Origin: Aureispira sp. CCB-QB1 | Lineage (GTDB): Bacteria > Bacteroidota > Bacteroidia > Chitinophagales > Saprospiraceae | Assembly: GCA_945870185.1 (NCBI GenBank) | Contig: CAMBRK010000021.1 | Coordinates: 1-61,321, forward strand | Direction: 5' to 3' | DNA: 61,321 bases | Part shown: in pieces, positions 18,058 to 28,500 of the stretch | Layout: the number at the start of each line of letters is the position of its first letter | Position numbering within the stretch: position 1 is the stretch's first letter | Made by a program: the position numbers and the translations under genes | Notes under the pieces: generated by a model | Told to the model about the DNA's origin: nothing | Seen by the model: the letters and a program-made list of their open reading frames with translations, nothing else | Databases searched by the model: none

Positions 18058-18699
18058 TTACTCAGGTTGCTGATCAAAGTCCCATTGTTTGTCCATTTTA
18101 AAAGCTGCATGATATTGTAAAAAATCTTCAAGAGATGAAAACCATTGATTTAAAACTTCATCTTTTAGGGTTTTGGTTTCTTTCGTCAAAAGATAGGCAT
18201 TATAAGAACAGTAGGTCCATTCGGTATATTCCTTCCTATATTTATGATGAATCGGGTTGTGATGGATATATGCCAACCAATACCTATTCTTTTCCATACT
18301 CATTGATTGTATTCTTTTAAATCTTTTCATCAAGACCGAACCACTATGTTTATATTTGTTCTTGTAAGTGATGGTGTATGAACTTAAAAATCTTTTAAAC
18401 TGATCAATGATAAATTCATTGGGGTCGATCTCGGTTGACATAAAGTCATTGCTTTTATTTGTTTTTTGCGTTTTTGCAAAAGATAGTAGTTCGTTTATAC
18501 TTTTAACTTTGACCAAGAAATGAAAGTGATTCGACATTAAAACGTAAGCATAAGTATTTAATGCTCCACCTAAATACCTTTCAAATCTTTCGAGAAAAAC
18601 CTTGTGGTCATTGTCATCTTTGAACAATTTTATGCCTGTACCCGACTTGTTATAAATATGATAATATCCTTCAGGTTCGAAATCTTGCCAGTAATCCAT
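18058..18699 (-). CDS. REP-associated tyrosine transposase (RAYT, Y1 family)
   Basis: The 213-residue protein has the family signature in order: GYYHIYNKSGTGIKLFKDD, then YVLMSNHFHFLVKV containing the catalytic HFH, and YWLAYIHHNPIHHKY near residue 145. RAYTs are single-copy, domesticated relatives of IS200/IS605 transposases that cleave single-stranded REP sequences at GTAG-like sites next to hairpins. Here the gene lies between two arrays of the same REP-like repeat, its expected substrate. A -7-like TATATTTG (18717-18724, minus) precedes it. It is full length and appears intact. Confidence 0.92.
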   Translation of the reverse strand: MDYWQDFEPEGYYHIYNKSGTGIKLFKDDNDHKVFLERFERYLGGALNTYAYVLMSNHFHFLVKVKSINELLSFAKTQKTNKSNDFMSTEIDPNEFIIDQFKRFLSSYTITYKNKYKHSGSVLMKRFKRIQSMSMEKNRYWLAYIHHNPIHHKYRKEYTEWTYCSYNAYLLTKETKTLKDEVLNQWFSSLEDFLQYHAAFKMDKQWDFDQQPE

Positions 18700-18716
18700 A
18701 TGTTATCTTTTGAACA

Positions 18717-18724
18717 CAAATATA
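18717..18724 (-). promoter_or_regulatory. -7 element for the RAYT gene
   Basis: Minus-strand TATATTTG lies 18 bases before the ATG at 18699 and matches TAnnTTTG. No convincing -33 TTTG was found. Confidence 0.4.
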
Positions 18725-18879
18725 ATTGAGTTTGTGGAAATATAAATACTATTATGTAAAATTTAGTTTAAGTGTAAAATTACTCAATAGCTTGGCTGTA
18801 ATCAAATGAAAAGAAATAGCTCTATAAGCAGAAATAGCTTTGCATTACATACAGAATATTGCTCTCCAGTTAGAAGTTT

Positions 18880-19060
18880 CCCACCAGTCTTCGATGCTTG
18901 CATCTCAGATTTAAAATTTGCTCACCAGTCTTCGATGCTTGCATCTCAGATAAAATTGCTCACCAGTCTTCGATGCTTGCATCTCAGATAAAATTGCTCA
19001 CCAGTCTTCGATACACTACGTTTCTCTCAGCTTGGTGGTCAATTTTTCTCAGGTTGGTGG
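18880..19060. repeat. Right REP-like repeat array next to the RAYT gene
   Basis: Four successive units, about 38 bases each, start near 18880, 18918, 18956 and 18994. The first three carry CACCAGTCTTCGATGCTTGC; the last switches to TTCGATACACTACG and ends in two CTCAG[C/G]TTGGTGG blocks. The array ends six bases from the rnfB stop codon. Confidence 0.85.
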
Positions 19061-19065
19061 TCGAT

Positions 19066-19932
19066 TTACGAGTACCCCATATTCCGACTTCCCTTTCTGA
19101 TGATCTTTTTGGCTTCTTTGCCTTTGATGATCCCATCATTATCATCGAGCCATACGATAGCGCCGGTTGGGCATCTCTGTATGGGATCCTGTATTTTATG
19201 GTTTTTGGAGTAGTTGATGACGGGTAGGTTTTTGACCATGGTGATCATGTTGTCTTCGGCATCCATGGCGCATTTGCCACAAGCGGTACAGCCTACATCG
19301 CAGACTTCTAGTACTTCGTCTCCGGCTTCCAGGCTTTTGCATGCTACCCAAAGCCGATGACTGATAGAGTGAATAGCAAACAATCCTTTAGGGCAAGCTT
19401 CTACACAATCTCCACAGGCAGTACATTTTTGAACATTTACTACCGGAATACCAAATTCATTCATCGTAATGGCATCAAAATCGCACACTACTTCACAGTC
19501 TCCATATCCCAGACAACCCCACGAACAAGCCTTGCCGCCGCCGGAGATTAATGTCGCTGCCTGACACGTGCTGACACCTTTGTAGTATGCTTGATTAATA
19601 GCTACGTTTATTCCTCCATTACAGGCTATGCGAGCCACTCTTTTTTCTTCTGCACCCAAGGCCACACCCAGAAAACTGGCTATGGCTGCCCTGCCATCAT
19701 CACTGCTTACTGAACATTTGCCTGGCAACACCTGACCCAATACCAATGCTTCTGCAAAAGGTCGACATCCAGGAAAACCACAGGCGCCACAGTTGGCGTG
19801 GGGCAGCATATCTTCTACCTGATCTATACGAGGATCTTCATAGACATACAACTTTTTATTGGCTATAGCGATCAACCCTGCCAATGCAAGCGTCAGCAAT
19901 CCGAGTGTCAGTATGGGGATGATTATGCTCAC
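19066..19932 (-). CDS. rnfB: Rnf complex subunit B (iron-sulfur protein)
   Basis: The 288-residue protein has one N-terminal membrane helix and the RnfB-type cluster motif NCGACGFPGC (about 47-56) plus a fourth Cys. Further motifs are CSWGCLGYGDCEVVC, CTACGDCVEACPKG and CTACGKC, and then CPTGAI. These bind several [4Fe-4S] clusters that take electrons from ferredoxin. It starts with GTG. Unusually, rnfB is the last gene and is separated from rnfA by a Cys4 protein gene and a reductase gene. Confidence 0.95.
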   Translation of the reverse strand: MSIIIPILTLGLLTLALAGLIAIANKKLYVYEDPRIDQVEDMLPHANCGACGFPGCRPFAEALVLGQVLPGKCSVSSDDGRAAIASFLGVALGAEEKRVARIACNGGINVAINQAYYKGVSTCQAATLISGGGKACSWGCLGYGDCEVVCDFDAITMNEFGIPVVNVQKCTACGDCVEACPKGLFAIHSISHRLWVACKSLEAGDEVLEVCDVGCTACGKCAMDAEDNMITMVKNLPVINYSKNHKIQDPIQRCPTGAIVWLDDNDGIIKGKEAKKIIRKGSRNMGYS

Positions 19933-20025
19933 TTTTTTTTTAGTGTTGAGTTGTTTAATTTATTGGAATGGTTAAGTTGTTCAAAAGATCGTCATTTGGT
20001 TGTTAATCATTCCTTTAATCGAGTG

Positions 20026-20883
20026 CTAATAAATAATTTCGGCCCATTTTTTACCTGCTTTAAGTTCGACTTTTCTGGTTTCCCATTTTTCTTTGGAGCC
20101 CATGATGTTTGAAAACGCATTGTCAAGTTGTGTCAATATTTTACCATAACCGGCAACGTAGATATAGGTATTGTTTTTGGAAAGCATCTCTCGGATTTCT
20201 TCAGCTTGACCCTCTATCATCTTGTCCATGGCGATGGGGTCTGCCCACTTTGGTCTTGGACTCAGCGCGTAAAAGGCTTCAAATGTCTTCTGATCGTAAT
20301 AATTAGTCAGATCACCTTCTTTGTCGTTGAGATATAGCAAATCAAGTCCACTTGTCGCACCATAAAAAAGTCTTATTTTACCTTGCCAATCTTGGACATT
20401 TTTATAGATATGTCTGACAAAGGATTTGAAAGGAGCAATCCCCGTTCCCATACCTATAAGGATGATATTGGATGTTTTGTCATCAGGTACTACATAGGGT
20501 AATGAATGAGGACCTGTCAGTAAAAGTTCATCGCCAGGATTTCTGTTGCACAAGTAATTAGATGCGACACCTTCGTACTTTTCGCCGCTGAAATCATCTA
20601 CGTAATAACATCTTTTTACCAGCATCGTAATTTCAGGAAAACCGGAAGAAGTCACATCGGAATTGGCAATGGTGTAGAGTCTGTGATGTACGTTGTTTCC
20701 AAATGGACCTACGTATTTGACTATGACGCCAAAACTTTGATCCACGTTGCAGTGAAAGTTTTTATCCTGAACTTCTATGAGAATTTCCCTTATATCTTCC
20801 GTATCTGTAGGCGTTATCCGTTTGTTGCCCTTTACAACTGCTTTATAATGTGTTCCTGATAAATAATCTGATAATTGTGCCAT
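20026..20883 (-). CDS. Ferredoxin-NADP reductase-like flavoprotein
   Basis: A 285-residue FNR-fold protein. The FAD-binding half carries RLYTIANSD (about 68-76), and the NAD(P)-binding half has IILIGMGTGIAPFKSFVRHI, RLFYGA and a C-terminal YIYVAGYGKIL. The expected reaction is electron exchange between ferredoxin and NADP(H). It lies between the Cys4 protein and rnfB in the rnf operon, so reduced ferredoxin from NifJ could be routed to NADPH here and to NAD/ion pumping by Rnf. A role as reductase for another partner cannot be excluded. Confidence 0.85.
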   Translation of the reverse strand: MAQLSDYLSGTHYKAVVKGNKRITPTDTEDIREILIEVQDKNFHCNVDQSFGVIVKYVGPFGNNVHHRLYTIANSDVTSSGFPEITMLVKRCYYVDDFSGEKYEGVASNYLCNRNPGDELLLTGPHSLPYVVPDDKTSNIILIGMGTGIAPFKSFVRHIYKNVQDWQGKIRLFYGATSGLDLLYLNDKEGDLTNYYDQKTFEAFYALSPRPKWADPIAMDKMIEGQAEEIREMLSKNNTYIYVAGYGKILTQLDNAFSNIMGSKEKWETRKVELKAGKKWAEIIY

Positions 20884-20911
20884 TATATTTCCTTTTATGG
20901 TTTAAAAAACT

Positions 20912-21109
20912 TTATTCACTTTTTAATAACTCTCTTTTATTATCGCAAGCTTCAGTACATCCACAATTTTTGCATGATCTGCGATCTGCCAATACATCTT
21001 CATCGCTGATATACTCCCTAAATGTCTTTTTCCACAACAACTGTACTATCAGCCAACCCATCATCAGTGCAGTTATACTTGCTATTGCTATAATTAAAGA
21101 CTTTATCAT
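20912..21109 (-). CDS. Small membrane protein with C-terminal Cys4 motif
   Basis: The 65-residue protein has one N-terminal helix (IKSLIIAIASITALMMGWLIVQLL) and a soluble tail with four cysteines at 46, 49, 51 and 55 (SCKNCGCTEAC). Size and layout resemble NqrM, the small maturation factor that delivers iron for the NqrD-NqrE cysteines in Na+-NQR, and RnfA/RnfE are their homologues. Position between rnfA and the reductase gene fits a maturation or electron-transfer role. The NqrM relation is a suggestion from pattern only. Confidence 0.7.
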   Translation of the reverse strand: MIKSLIIAIASITALMMGWLIVQLLWKKTFREYISDEDVLADRRSCKNCGCTEACDNKRELLKSE

Positions 21110-21148
21110 TTTAAATTTTTTGTTGATTTGCTAATTTGTTGAATTGTG

Positions 21149-21208
21149 ACTTCGGCTCCATATCTCTGCTACTCTACTCGCCATTGCGCTCAGCCACCAT
21201 GCTCGGTT
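21149..21208. repeat. REP-like repeat inside the rnf operon
   Basis: A GC-richer segment with TTCGGCTCC and GCGCTCAGCCACC, shared with the repeat at 14531-14589. It lies in the 136-base gap between rnfA and the Cys4 protein gene. Confidence 0.45.
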
Positions 21209-21245
21209 GTTTGGTTTTTTGGTTGTTCATCATCCGGTTGCTCTT

Positions 21246-21827
21246 CTATCCTCCCAATCCTGCAAAACCCATAAATGATAATGACAATATCCCACCTACT
21301 AGCAAGACCAGCGCTGTGCCTTTAGCCATACTAGAAACTTCAGAAAACTCCAACTGCTCCCTTAAACCTGCCATCAATACTAAAGCTAAAGTAAAACCAG
21401 CTCCACCACCTAATGCAAACGTCACACTTTGCAAAAGATCATATCCCTTGCTGGTTTGTAACAAAGCGATGGCCAATACGGCGCAATTCGTAGTGATCAG
21501 GGGTAAAAATATACCTAGTGCTTTAAATAGGGCAGGGCTTACTTTTTTTACAAACATCTCCACCAATTGTACGGTGGAAGCAATCACAACAATATAACTG
21601 ATTAGCTGTAAAAAAGGAGCATTGATGGCTGCCAACAATACATTAATACCATAAGCACAAACAGAACTGATGACCATTACAAAGGTCACGGCTGCACCCA
21701 TTTTGGAAGCAGTTTCTATCTTGCCGGAGACTCCCAAAAATGGACAAATGCCCAGAAAGTAAGCCAACACAAAATTATTGATCAAACTAGCATTGATAAA
21801 GATCGTCATTAGTGATTCATTGTTCAT
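21246..21827 (-). CDS. rnfA: Rnf complex subunit A
   Basis: A 193-residue, six-helix membrane protein with the RnfA signatures NNFVLAYFLGICPFLGVSG and LPLITTNCAVLAIAL. The cysteines in these two motifs are those known to hold the intramembrane iron site shared by RnfA and RnfE. It overlaps rnfE by four bases (ATGA). The order C-D-G-E-A matches other Bacteroidota and clostridial rnf operons. Confidence 0.95.
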   Translation of the reverse strand: MNNESLMTIFINASLINNFVLAYFLGICPFLGVSGKIETASKMGAAVTFVMVISSVCAYGINVLLAAINAPFLQLISYIVVIASTVQLVEMFVKKVSPALFKALGIFLPLITTNCAVLAIALLQTSKGYDLLQSVTFALGGGAGFTLALVLMAGLREQLEFSEVSSMAKGTALVLLVGGILSLSFMGFAGLGG

Positions 21828-22480
21828 GCTTTAATTTTTTTGAGTTTGAAATGGTTGAAAATCAGCAGTAAACATGCTAAAGTAAAAAAACCACCTGCAG
21901 GCAAGACCATAATGACCCACTTTTCAAATGCATCCGGCATTACCTGTAGTCCTAAGAAAGTCCCTGAACCAATAATTTCCCGTATACTTCCTATACAAAA
22001 TAATGCAAACATAAAACCCATTCCCATACCCAATCCATCCATCAAAGATCTGCCTACAGTGTTTTTAGATGCAAATGCTTCTGCGCGACTCAGGATGATA
22101 CAGTTCACTACAATCAGTGCTATAAAGGCTCCTAAACTTTTATGCAAATCAATACTCACTGCCTGAATCACATAATCTACCATGGATACAAAAGTGGCTA
22201 TGATTAGAATATATGAAGCAATACGCACTTCCTTAGGTATAAAATTTCTTAGCAAGGAGATTAAAACATTGGACATGGTCAACACAAAAGTAGTTGCCAA
22301 TCCCATGGCTATCGCATTCATGGCTGAATTGGAAACCGCTAATGCTGGACACATACCCAACACCTGGACAAATACCGGATTGTCACGCCAAAGACCTCGC
22401 AAAAAGTCATCTGTTCCCTGATGTTCTCCAAGGCTGCTGAAAAAACTTTTATTTGTCTTATTTTGATCGGTCAGACTCAT
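21824..22480 (-). CDS. rnfE: Rnf complex subunit E
   Basis: A 218-residue membrane protein homologous to RnfA. It has NPVFVQVLGMCPALAVSNS and IALIVVNCIILSRAEAFAS carrying the two iron-site cysteines. Six helices are predicted. It overlaps rnfG and rnfA by four bases each, indicating tight translational coupling. Confidence 0.95.
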   Translation of the reverse strand: MSLTDQNKTNKSFFSSLGEHQGTDDFLRGLWRDNPVFVQVLGMCPALAVSNSAMNAIAMGLATTFVLTMSNVLISLLRNFIPKEVRIASYILIIATFVSMVDYVIQAVSIDLHKSLGAFIALIVVNCIILSRAEAFASKNTVGRSLMDGLGMGMGFMFALFCIGSIREIIGSGTFLGLQVMPDAFEKWVIMVLPAGGFFTLACLLLIFNHFKLKKIKA

Positions 22481-23172
22481 TTTTCAGTTTTGACGTTTAA
22501 TGAAAAAGTTTGTTTGTTTTTATATATCTTCGGTATCCACTCCTTGCTGCTTGTATTCAGTATATTACCTACAGCCCGTGATGTGATCGTAGCACCTGTA
22601 ATGGCGTCAATTTCCCATCCATTGGTCTTTTGACCGTTTTTTACGGTTTTTATTTCATTTTTTAAGGTAGAATGATCATCATTAAGTGCCACATCCATAG
22701 ATTTCATATTGGCCAAAAATGGGTCTTTCTCAATTTTATCTCCAATTCCAGGTGTTTCTTTGCTTTCGAGAACATAAAATCCTATAATTTTTTGCTGTTC
22801 AGGGTCATATCCAAAAAGCAAACTTAAGACATCACCATACGCTTTCCCACTTCCCTGAAATGCTACACCTTTACACACCCCTTTGTCATCATAACCGGCA
22901 AGTACTTTTTGTACTTTAGGATTACTGGTAGTCATTTCCGTAAAGGTCTGATCTGGGTTGAGCTGAAAGGTTTTAGTTTTTGTAATGCCTGGAATCACCT
23001 GAAAAACAGCATCTTCCAATGCTTTAGCTCTATTATTTTCTATCGTGACCTTGGTACCTTCGTAGGTCACTACTATGAGCAAAGCACAAATGATACCGAT
23101 CGATGCCATGGCGAAGATCATCTTTTTGTCACCGGATCCTTCAGGTGCTATACCTTTGTTCTGATCACTCAT
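22477..23172 (-). CDS. rnfG: Rnf complex subunit G (FMN-binding)
   Basis: The 231-residue protein has one N-terminal helix and a periplasmic FMN-binding domain. The flavinylation motif is DAITGATITS near residue 200, where FMN is attached to the second Thr by ApbE in this family. The usual SGAT reads TGAT here. No apbE gene is present in the window, so flavin transfer must rely on a gene elsewhere. Four-base overlaps with both neighbours. Confidence 0.94.
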   Translation of the reverse strand: MSDQNKGIAPEGSGDKKMIFAMASIGIICALLIVVTYEGTKVTIENNRAKALEDAVFQVIPGITKTKTFQLNPDQTFTEMTTSNPKVQKVLAGYDDKGVCKGVAFQGSGKAYGDVLSLLFGYDPEQQKIIGFYVLESKETPGIGDKIEKDPFLANMKSMDVALNDDHSTLKNEIKTVKNGQKTNGWEIDAITGATITSRAVGNILNTSSKEWIPKIYKNKQTFSLNVKTEK

Positions 23173-24188
23173 AATACTTTCAGTTTTTTAGTGGTACCAT
23201 ATACCCGCGGTCTGACCAGGTTGTCAATGTGCGGTGAAATCGCATTTCCTAACAATATCGCATACATTACTCCTTCCGGAAGTCCACCCCAAAGTCTAAT
23301 GACCACCGTGAGCAATCCAATGATCGCTCCATACAGCCATACACCTGAAGATGTGATGGGTGAGGAAACCATATCGGTAGCCATAAATATCGCTCCCAAC
23401 ATCAACCCACCAGAAAATATGGTAAAAAATGGTGAAGGATATGCTTTGTCATCTATCATATAAAAAACGGCACTGAAAACGAAAACGGTCAGTATGATGG
23501 ATATAGGTATTCTCCAGTTCATCATCTTACGCCATGCCAGATAAATTCCTCCTAGTATTATAAACACGGTACTCGTTTCACCTACGGAACCACTGCATAT
23601 ACCCATGGCCATATCATAGGCTTGGGTGCTCACCTTATCAAATTTGAAGGCTGAAAGTGGTGTAGCTCCTGATACGGCATCCACTGTGGGTCGCATAAAA
23701 GGCCATGCATAAATGGACGAAGACACGGAATAAAATCGTTCGGGTAAAAACGGTTGTAACCATGTTGTGATGGCGACCGGAAACGCAGCCTGCAAAAAAG
23801 CCCTGCCTACCAGTGCCGGATTGAATACATTATTACCCAATCCACCAAATATAAATTTACCTAATGCTATGGTTATCACTGATCCCAAAAATGCCATCCA
23901 CAATGGAAAAATGGGTGGCAATGTCATTCCGAGCAATAAACCGGCAATTAATGCAGAATAGTCACTTACTGTTGATGGTTTGTCTGACCATTTACACAAA
24001 AAATGTTCTGTTAATATTGCGCCAACTGTTGTAGTCATCATCACCAATAAAGCATTCCATCCAAAAGCATATACTCCAAATGCAGCGGCAGGCAGAAGGG
24101 CGAACACCACATGCTTCATGATGGTATCTGTGCTCAAACCTATGATCACATGTGGAGATGTACTGATATTTAATGTAATCTTACGCAT
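23169..24188 (-). CDS. rnfD: Rnf complex subunit D
   Basis: A 339-residue polytopic protein with the covalent FMN site VDAVSGATPLSAFK near residue 170. Other conserved segments are NVFNPALVGRAF and the region around GLMLGAIFMATDMVSSP. RnfD forms the membrane ion-translocating module with RnfG, RnfE and RnfA. It begins five bases after the rnfC stop and overlaps rnfG by four. Confidence 0.95.
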   Translation of the reverse strand: MRKITLNISTSPHVIIGLSTDTIMKHVVFALLPAAAFGVYAFGWNALLVMMTTTVGAILTEHFLCKWSDKPSTVSDYSALIAGLLLGMTLPPIFPLWMAFLGSVITIALGKFIFGGLGNNVFNPALVGRAFLQAAFPVAITTWLQPFLPERFYSVSSSIYAWPFMRPTVDAVSGATPLSAFKFDKVSTQAYDMAMGICSGSVGETSTVFIILGGIYLAWRKMMNWRIPISIILTVFVFSAVFYMIDDKAYPSPFFTIFSGGLMLGAIFMATDMVSSPITSSGVWLYGAIIGLLTVVIRLWGGLPEGVMYAILLGNAISPHIDNLVRPRVYGTTKKLKVL

Positions 24189-24192
24189 GACT

Positions 24193-25539
24193 TCAATTTT
24201 GGTTTAAGGCTTGTTTTCTTTTGTATCTTGACTTTGAAAGCCTGAAATACTGTACCAATGGAATGTGCGACGGGCATACATAAGAACATGAACCACATTC
24301 AAAACAATCCATCAGGTTAAAATCAGTAACCATCCGGTCGTAGGACTCAAATTTTGCCAGAATACCCAGTTTGGAAGGATTCAGTGATATGGGGCAAGCA
24401 TCCACACAGGCACCACATTTTATACAAGGATATATGGTATCTGTATGTACTACATCCTTACTACCAAAAACCAGAATACCTGAGGTACCTTTAGTAATAG
24501 AAATATCAAAGTCAGCCACTGCAGGTCCCATCATGGGCCCACCCATATATATCTCAGCAATGTCATCAACAATCCCTACATGATCCAGTACAAATCTCAA
24601 TGGTGTACCGACGGGAATGCGATAGTTGCCTTTTTTCTTCACTGCCGGTCCGGTGATCGTAATGACCCGTTCCTGAATACCTCTGCCATAAGGAAGTAAT
24701 CTACCTATTTCAGCTACTGTGGCAATATTAACCGTAACAACATTCACATCAATAGGCAAGCCACCCGAAGGTACTTCCTTGCCCAAAATGGCTGTGATGA
24801 GCATTTTCTCTGAGCCTTGAGGGTATTTTACCAGTACTACTTTAACTGAAACCGACATATCGGTAGGTTTTATTTTGGTGAGATGGTCTGCAGCATCTTG
24901 TTTGTTGCCTTCTATACCGATGATGGCTTCTTGGGCTCGGGTTATTTTCATCAGGTATCTGATGCCCGTGTAGATATCATCGCCTTGTTCGAGCATCACT
25001 CTATGATCTGTAGTGAGATATGGCTCGCATTCTATACCATTAATGATAAGGTAATCGCACACCTTGCCTTCTGGAATTTTTAGTTTTACATGCGTAGGGA
25101 AGGCTGCACCTCCCAAACCTACGATACCAGCATCCTGGATAGCTTGTAAGATTTCATCAACTGTTGCCGTTTTATAATCAATACAATATCCTACAGCTAC
25201 TTCCTGACCTGATGATGGAAATGCTTTGATAGTTACTCCCTGTGCTTTGCTTCCTGAGATGGTAGGCACCAAACCTATTTGGGTTACTACACCTGATATC
25301 GGTGAATGAATAGGAACAGATACATACCCTGTAGCTTTGGCTATCACCTGACCTCTTACCACTTCCTGACCTTCTCTTACGGTAATCTCTGCAGGAGCTC
25401 CTATATGCTGTGTCATCGGTATGATCAATTCCGTAGCAAAGGGAAACTGCCTGATAGGCAAGGCCTTGGTATCCTCCTTATTTTCTGGAGGATGGATGCC
25501 GTTTTTAAAGGTCTTGGTATGTAATGAAAGGAAGTCCAT
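24193..25539 (-). CDS. rnfC: Rnf complex subunit C (NADH-binding)
   Basis: The 448-residue protein has an N-terminal barrel-sandwich domain and an NADH/FMN-binding part (GIVGLGGAAFPTHVKL, then NGIECEPYLTTDHRVM). A SLBB-like segment follows. Two [4Fe-4S] motifs lie near the C-terminus: CIKCGACVDACPISLNP and CFECGSCSYVCPSHIPL. This is the subunit where NAD is reduced by electrons from ferredoxin. It lies eight bases after nifJ, so both are almost certainly on one transcript. Confidence 0.95.
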   Translation of the reverse strand: MDFLSLHTKTFKNGIHPPENKEDTKALPIRQFPFATELIIPMTQHIGAPAEITVREGQEVVRGQVIAKATGYVSVPIHSPISGVVTQIGLVPTISGSKAQGVTIKAFPSSGQEVAVGYCIDYKTATVDEILQAIQDAGIVGLGGAAFPTHVKLKIPEGKVCDYLIINGIECEPYLTTDHRVMLEQGDDIYTGIRYLMKITRAQEAIIGIEGNKQDAADHLTKIKPTDMSVSVKVVLVKYPQGSEKMLITAILGKEVPSGGLPIDVNVVTVNIATVAEIGRLLPYGRGIQERVITITGPAVKKKGNYRIPVGTPLRFVLDHVGIVDDIAEIYMGGPMMGPAVADFDISITKGTSGILVFGSKDVVHTDTIYPCIKCGACVDACPISLNPSKLGILAKFESYDRMVTDFNLMDCFECGSCSYVCPSHIPLVQYFRLSKSRYKRKQALNQN

Positions 25540-25547
25540 TGATACTG

Positions 25548-28500
25548 TTAATTAAATTTTTCTCCTCTTTTGATCCACTTATCAATATCCTTTTCGTTCC
25601 TGTCAGCAGGCAATCCCGGATGAATCACTCTGGCTGTACATTTCTCCGCAGCTTTCACTAGGTCCTGATATGATCCGCCGTTGGGATTCTGAATGAATGC
25701 TTTATTATTATTGTTGTAAGTAAATATTTTTCCATTGATCTTGGTACATTCATCGCAGGAAGTACAGCTTTCTGTTTCTATCCAGGGAGCCATATATTCA
25801 GCATTGAAAGTACTTGCTCCTGAAGCTGCTGTAACAGGTGGTGACGTTAATTCCTGAGTAGCCAACTCTAAAATGGCTGAGCTATTACCGCCTGCAAGTT
25901 GCATTAATCCTTGTGCTATTTTGCCTACCACTTCTTTGCGTACTTTATCTTCGATATCCACTATTGAAGTTTCTACTTTATCTAATCCTGCCAATTCTTT
26001 GAGCATGAACCAGAAATTTTTTCTGTCTTCACATGATTCTACTATTGGGGCAGCCACCAGCACTCTGACCAGATTCTGTTTTTTGTCCACTGTCCAGATA
26101 TACGGGAATAGACCTTCTCTTTCAGATGCAGAAAGTTCGATAAATTCTGATAATACCACCATATTATCATTCCATGCATCGCGAGGCACTTTTCTGAAGT
26201 GTTTTCTGAATCTAGCTTCTGTCAGTGCAAAATCTGCAAATGTCATGGCCACTTCCATGGTTTTTTCCATTCCAAATTCTGTATATTTGAGTTTGTAAGT
26301 TGGCCATAAAAGATCCATTGCAGGATTTCCGCTGAGGTCAAGACATTCTTCTATTTTGTGTCCTTTAGCAGGATTGTATTGAAAAATAGGATATGCTCTG
26401 GATTCCATTGCTAACTTAGCCTGATGTACACCAAGGTCGTCTGCAACTCCATGCTCAGGCTGACAAGTAGTATATATATTAAATATGGCAGGTCTCTTAG
26501 CCATCAAACCATCAATAAAACCTTCTATCATCTGACTGGTATTGGCTAGTGTGCTCTGCAATACAAATGTATTCCGGTGTGCCATGGCTATCAATCCTAT
26601 TTCTTTTCTTGGCTCAGATTTTCCTTTCCATACCTTTCCATATTGAGCCATATCGGATACTTGACCAATAAATCCTGACGTACATGCCTGTCCACCGGTA
26701 TTGGAGTAAACCTGTGTATCAACTACGACGACTTTGATAGGTTTACCGGAAGCCATCATTCTCGAAAGATTTTGGAAACCTATATCATACATGGATCCAT
26801 CACCACCTAAGGCTACCACAGGTGGACACATGAGCCATTCTTCTTCGGTGAACTGCTCCCATGTGAAGTAAGTAAATACGGGGTCGTGTGTGGCAGCATC
26901 ATAATTTCCATTTACAATAAGTTCTGCTTTTCTGATCGCTTTGAACCCATCAGCCATTTTGGACATATGCCCTTCAAAAATACCCATCGCCATAGATGTG
27001 GAATCCTGAAAGAGATGATTTGCCCAAGGGAATGGATAAGGATTGAACGGATAAGTACTACCCCAAACTGATGTACATCCTGTAGAATTACACATTCCCA
27101 TGGATGATCTTCCTTTGCCTGTTGTACCTTGAGTATATTTCCACTTAAGGTTTTTAAGTTTTGTCAATGTTCTTGTGATATCCATCAGCCATTCCTGGTC
27201 AACAGGTGAAGTTTCTTTTTCACGATCCAATTTTTGAGCAAGATCAGCAACTTTCAGGTCAATTGTTTGGGATTCATGAATGATACGGGTCAATGCGTCA
27301 GTATCTGAAATATCCAATGATGTGATCAGTTTTTGCTGGACAATTTTTTCTAATTTAGCTATCAGCTCATCCAAATAGATCAGGTGTTTTTCAATGCGTG
27401 GTTGCATCAAAGACTCTACAGTAGCAACAAATATGTGCACTACAGATTTTTCAGAGCAACCGAGACAAGCACCATCACCACTTGCAAAACTCAGATATGC
27501 ATCTTTATTCAACAAGATGGTTTCCAATGGTCCGATTTTCTCTTCCAGACTATCGATACGGTTGTATTTTTTTGGAGTATTCGGAAGATCTAACCATAAA
27601 TCCCATTGTTGTCTCATACTTCCAATTGAATCTTCCGTTTGTGGTACTATCTTAAGGGCACCATCATCGCACACATTTACACATTCCATACATCCTTTAC
27701 AGGTAGTGGGATTGATCGTGATGCTGAATAGCCCGCCACTATTAGGTTCATTCTTTTCGTGAAGATCAAAATATGGTCTTGTCAAGGCAAAATCAAAATC
27801 TCCCAATTCATCTTTGAACCATCCAAACTCTCTGACCACATTTTCGTCACCATTACTTTCGGCAATCGCTTTGGAGATAGCATGATGAATATAAGTATTG
27901 ACTGTTGCACCATTTTTAGGTTGGTTCATCAATGTGCGGATATGGCTTTCCATTTGTCGTACAGCTTTTGGCAGCACTTCCACATTTCCGTGATTTTTCT
28001 TCACTCTCTTGACTACGGTCTCTAAAACATCTGATAACGTACTCACCAATCCCGGTATAGCTGTATCCGGACACGCTGTATAACAATTACCGCAGGCAGT
28101 ACAATTATTAGGAATCCAGGATGGATGGTCAAATCTGATACCTGTCATATCTCTGAATAAAGATGTAGTCGCCGGCATGACGCTTAATCCGATAAATGGA
28201 TCAGTTATATTGTCATTACCCATGCCCTGAAGGTAGAAATTACCGGTCTGCTCCCAAAATCTGTGAATATCACTCAGTTTTGACTGGCTCTGAGGTGTAC
28301 TTTTCAGCATGGTTGGCAAAGGCAGGGCCGGCTTACCATCTAGTTTTTCAGGACTGCTGGTACCAAGTTCTTTCACTTTAATTTCCCTGACTTCATCAAA
28401 ACCACGTTTGACCACTCTCATATTGTCATCCACGACTCTCTGACCTTTGGAGCCAAATTTGTGTAATAATTGATCTTCGATGGCTTTTAATAATTCCACA

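Noticed and set aside
18880-19040. Possible CRISPR array
   Set aside because: The repeats adjoin directly with no unique spacers of constant length and flank a RAYT gene; no cas genes are present.
20850-21134. ORF opposite the Cys4 protein gene
   Set aside because: It is the antisense of a small gene with a clear helix and cysteine motif in an operon context.
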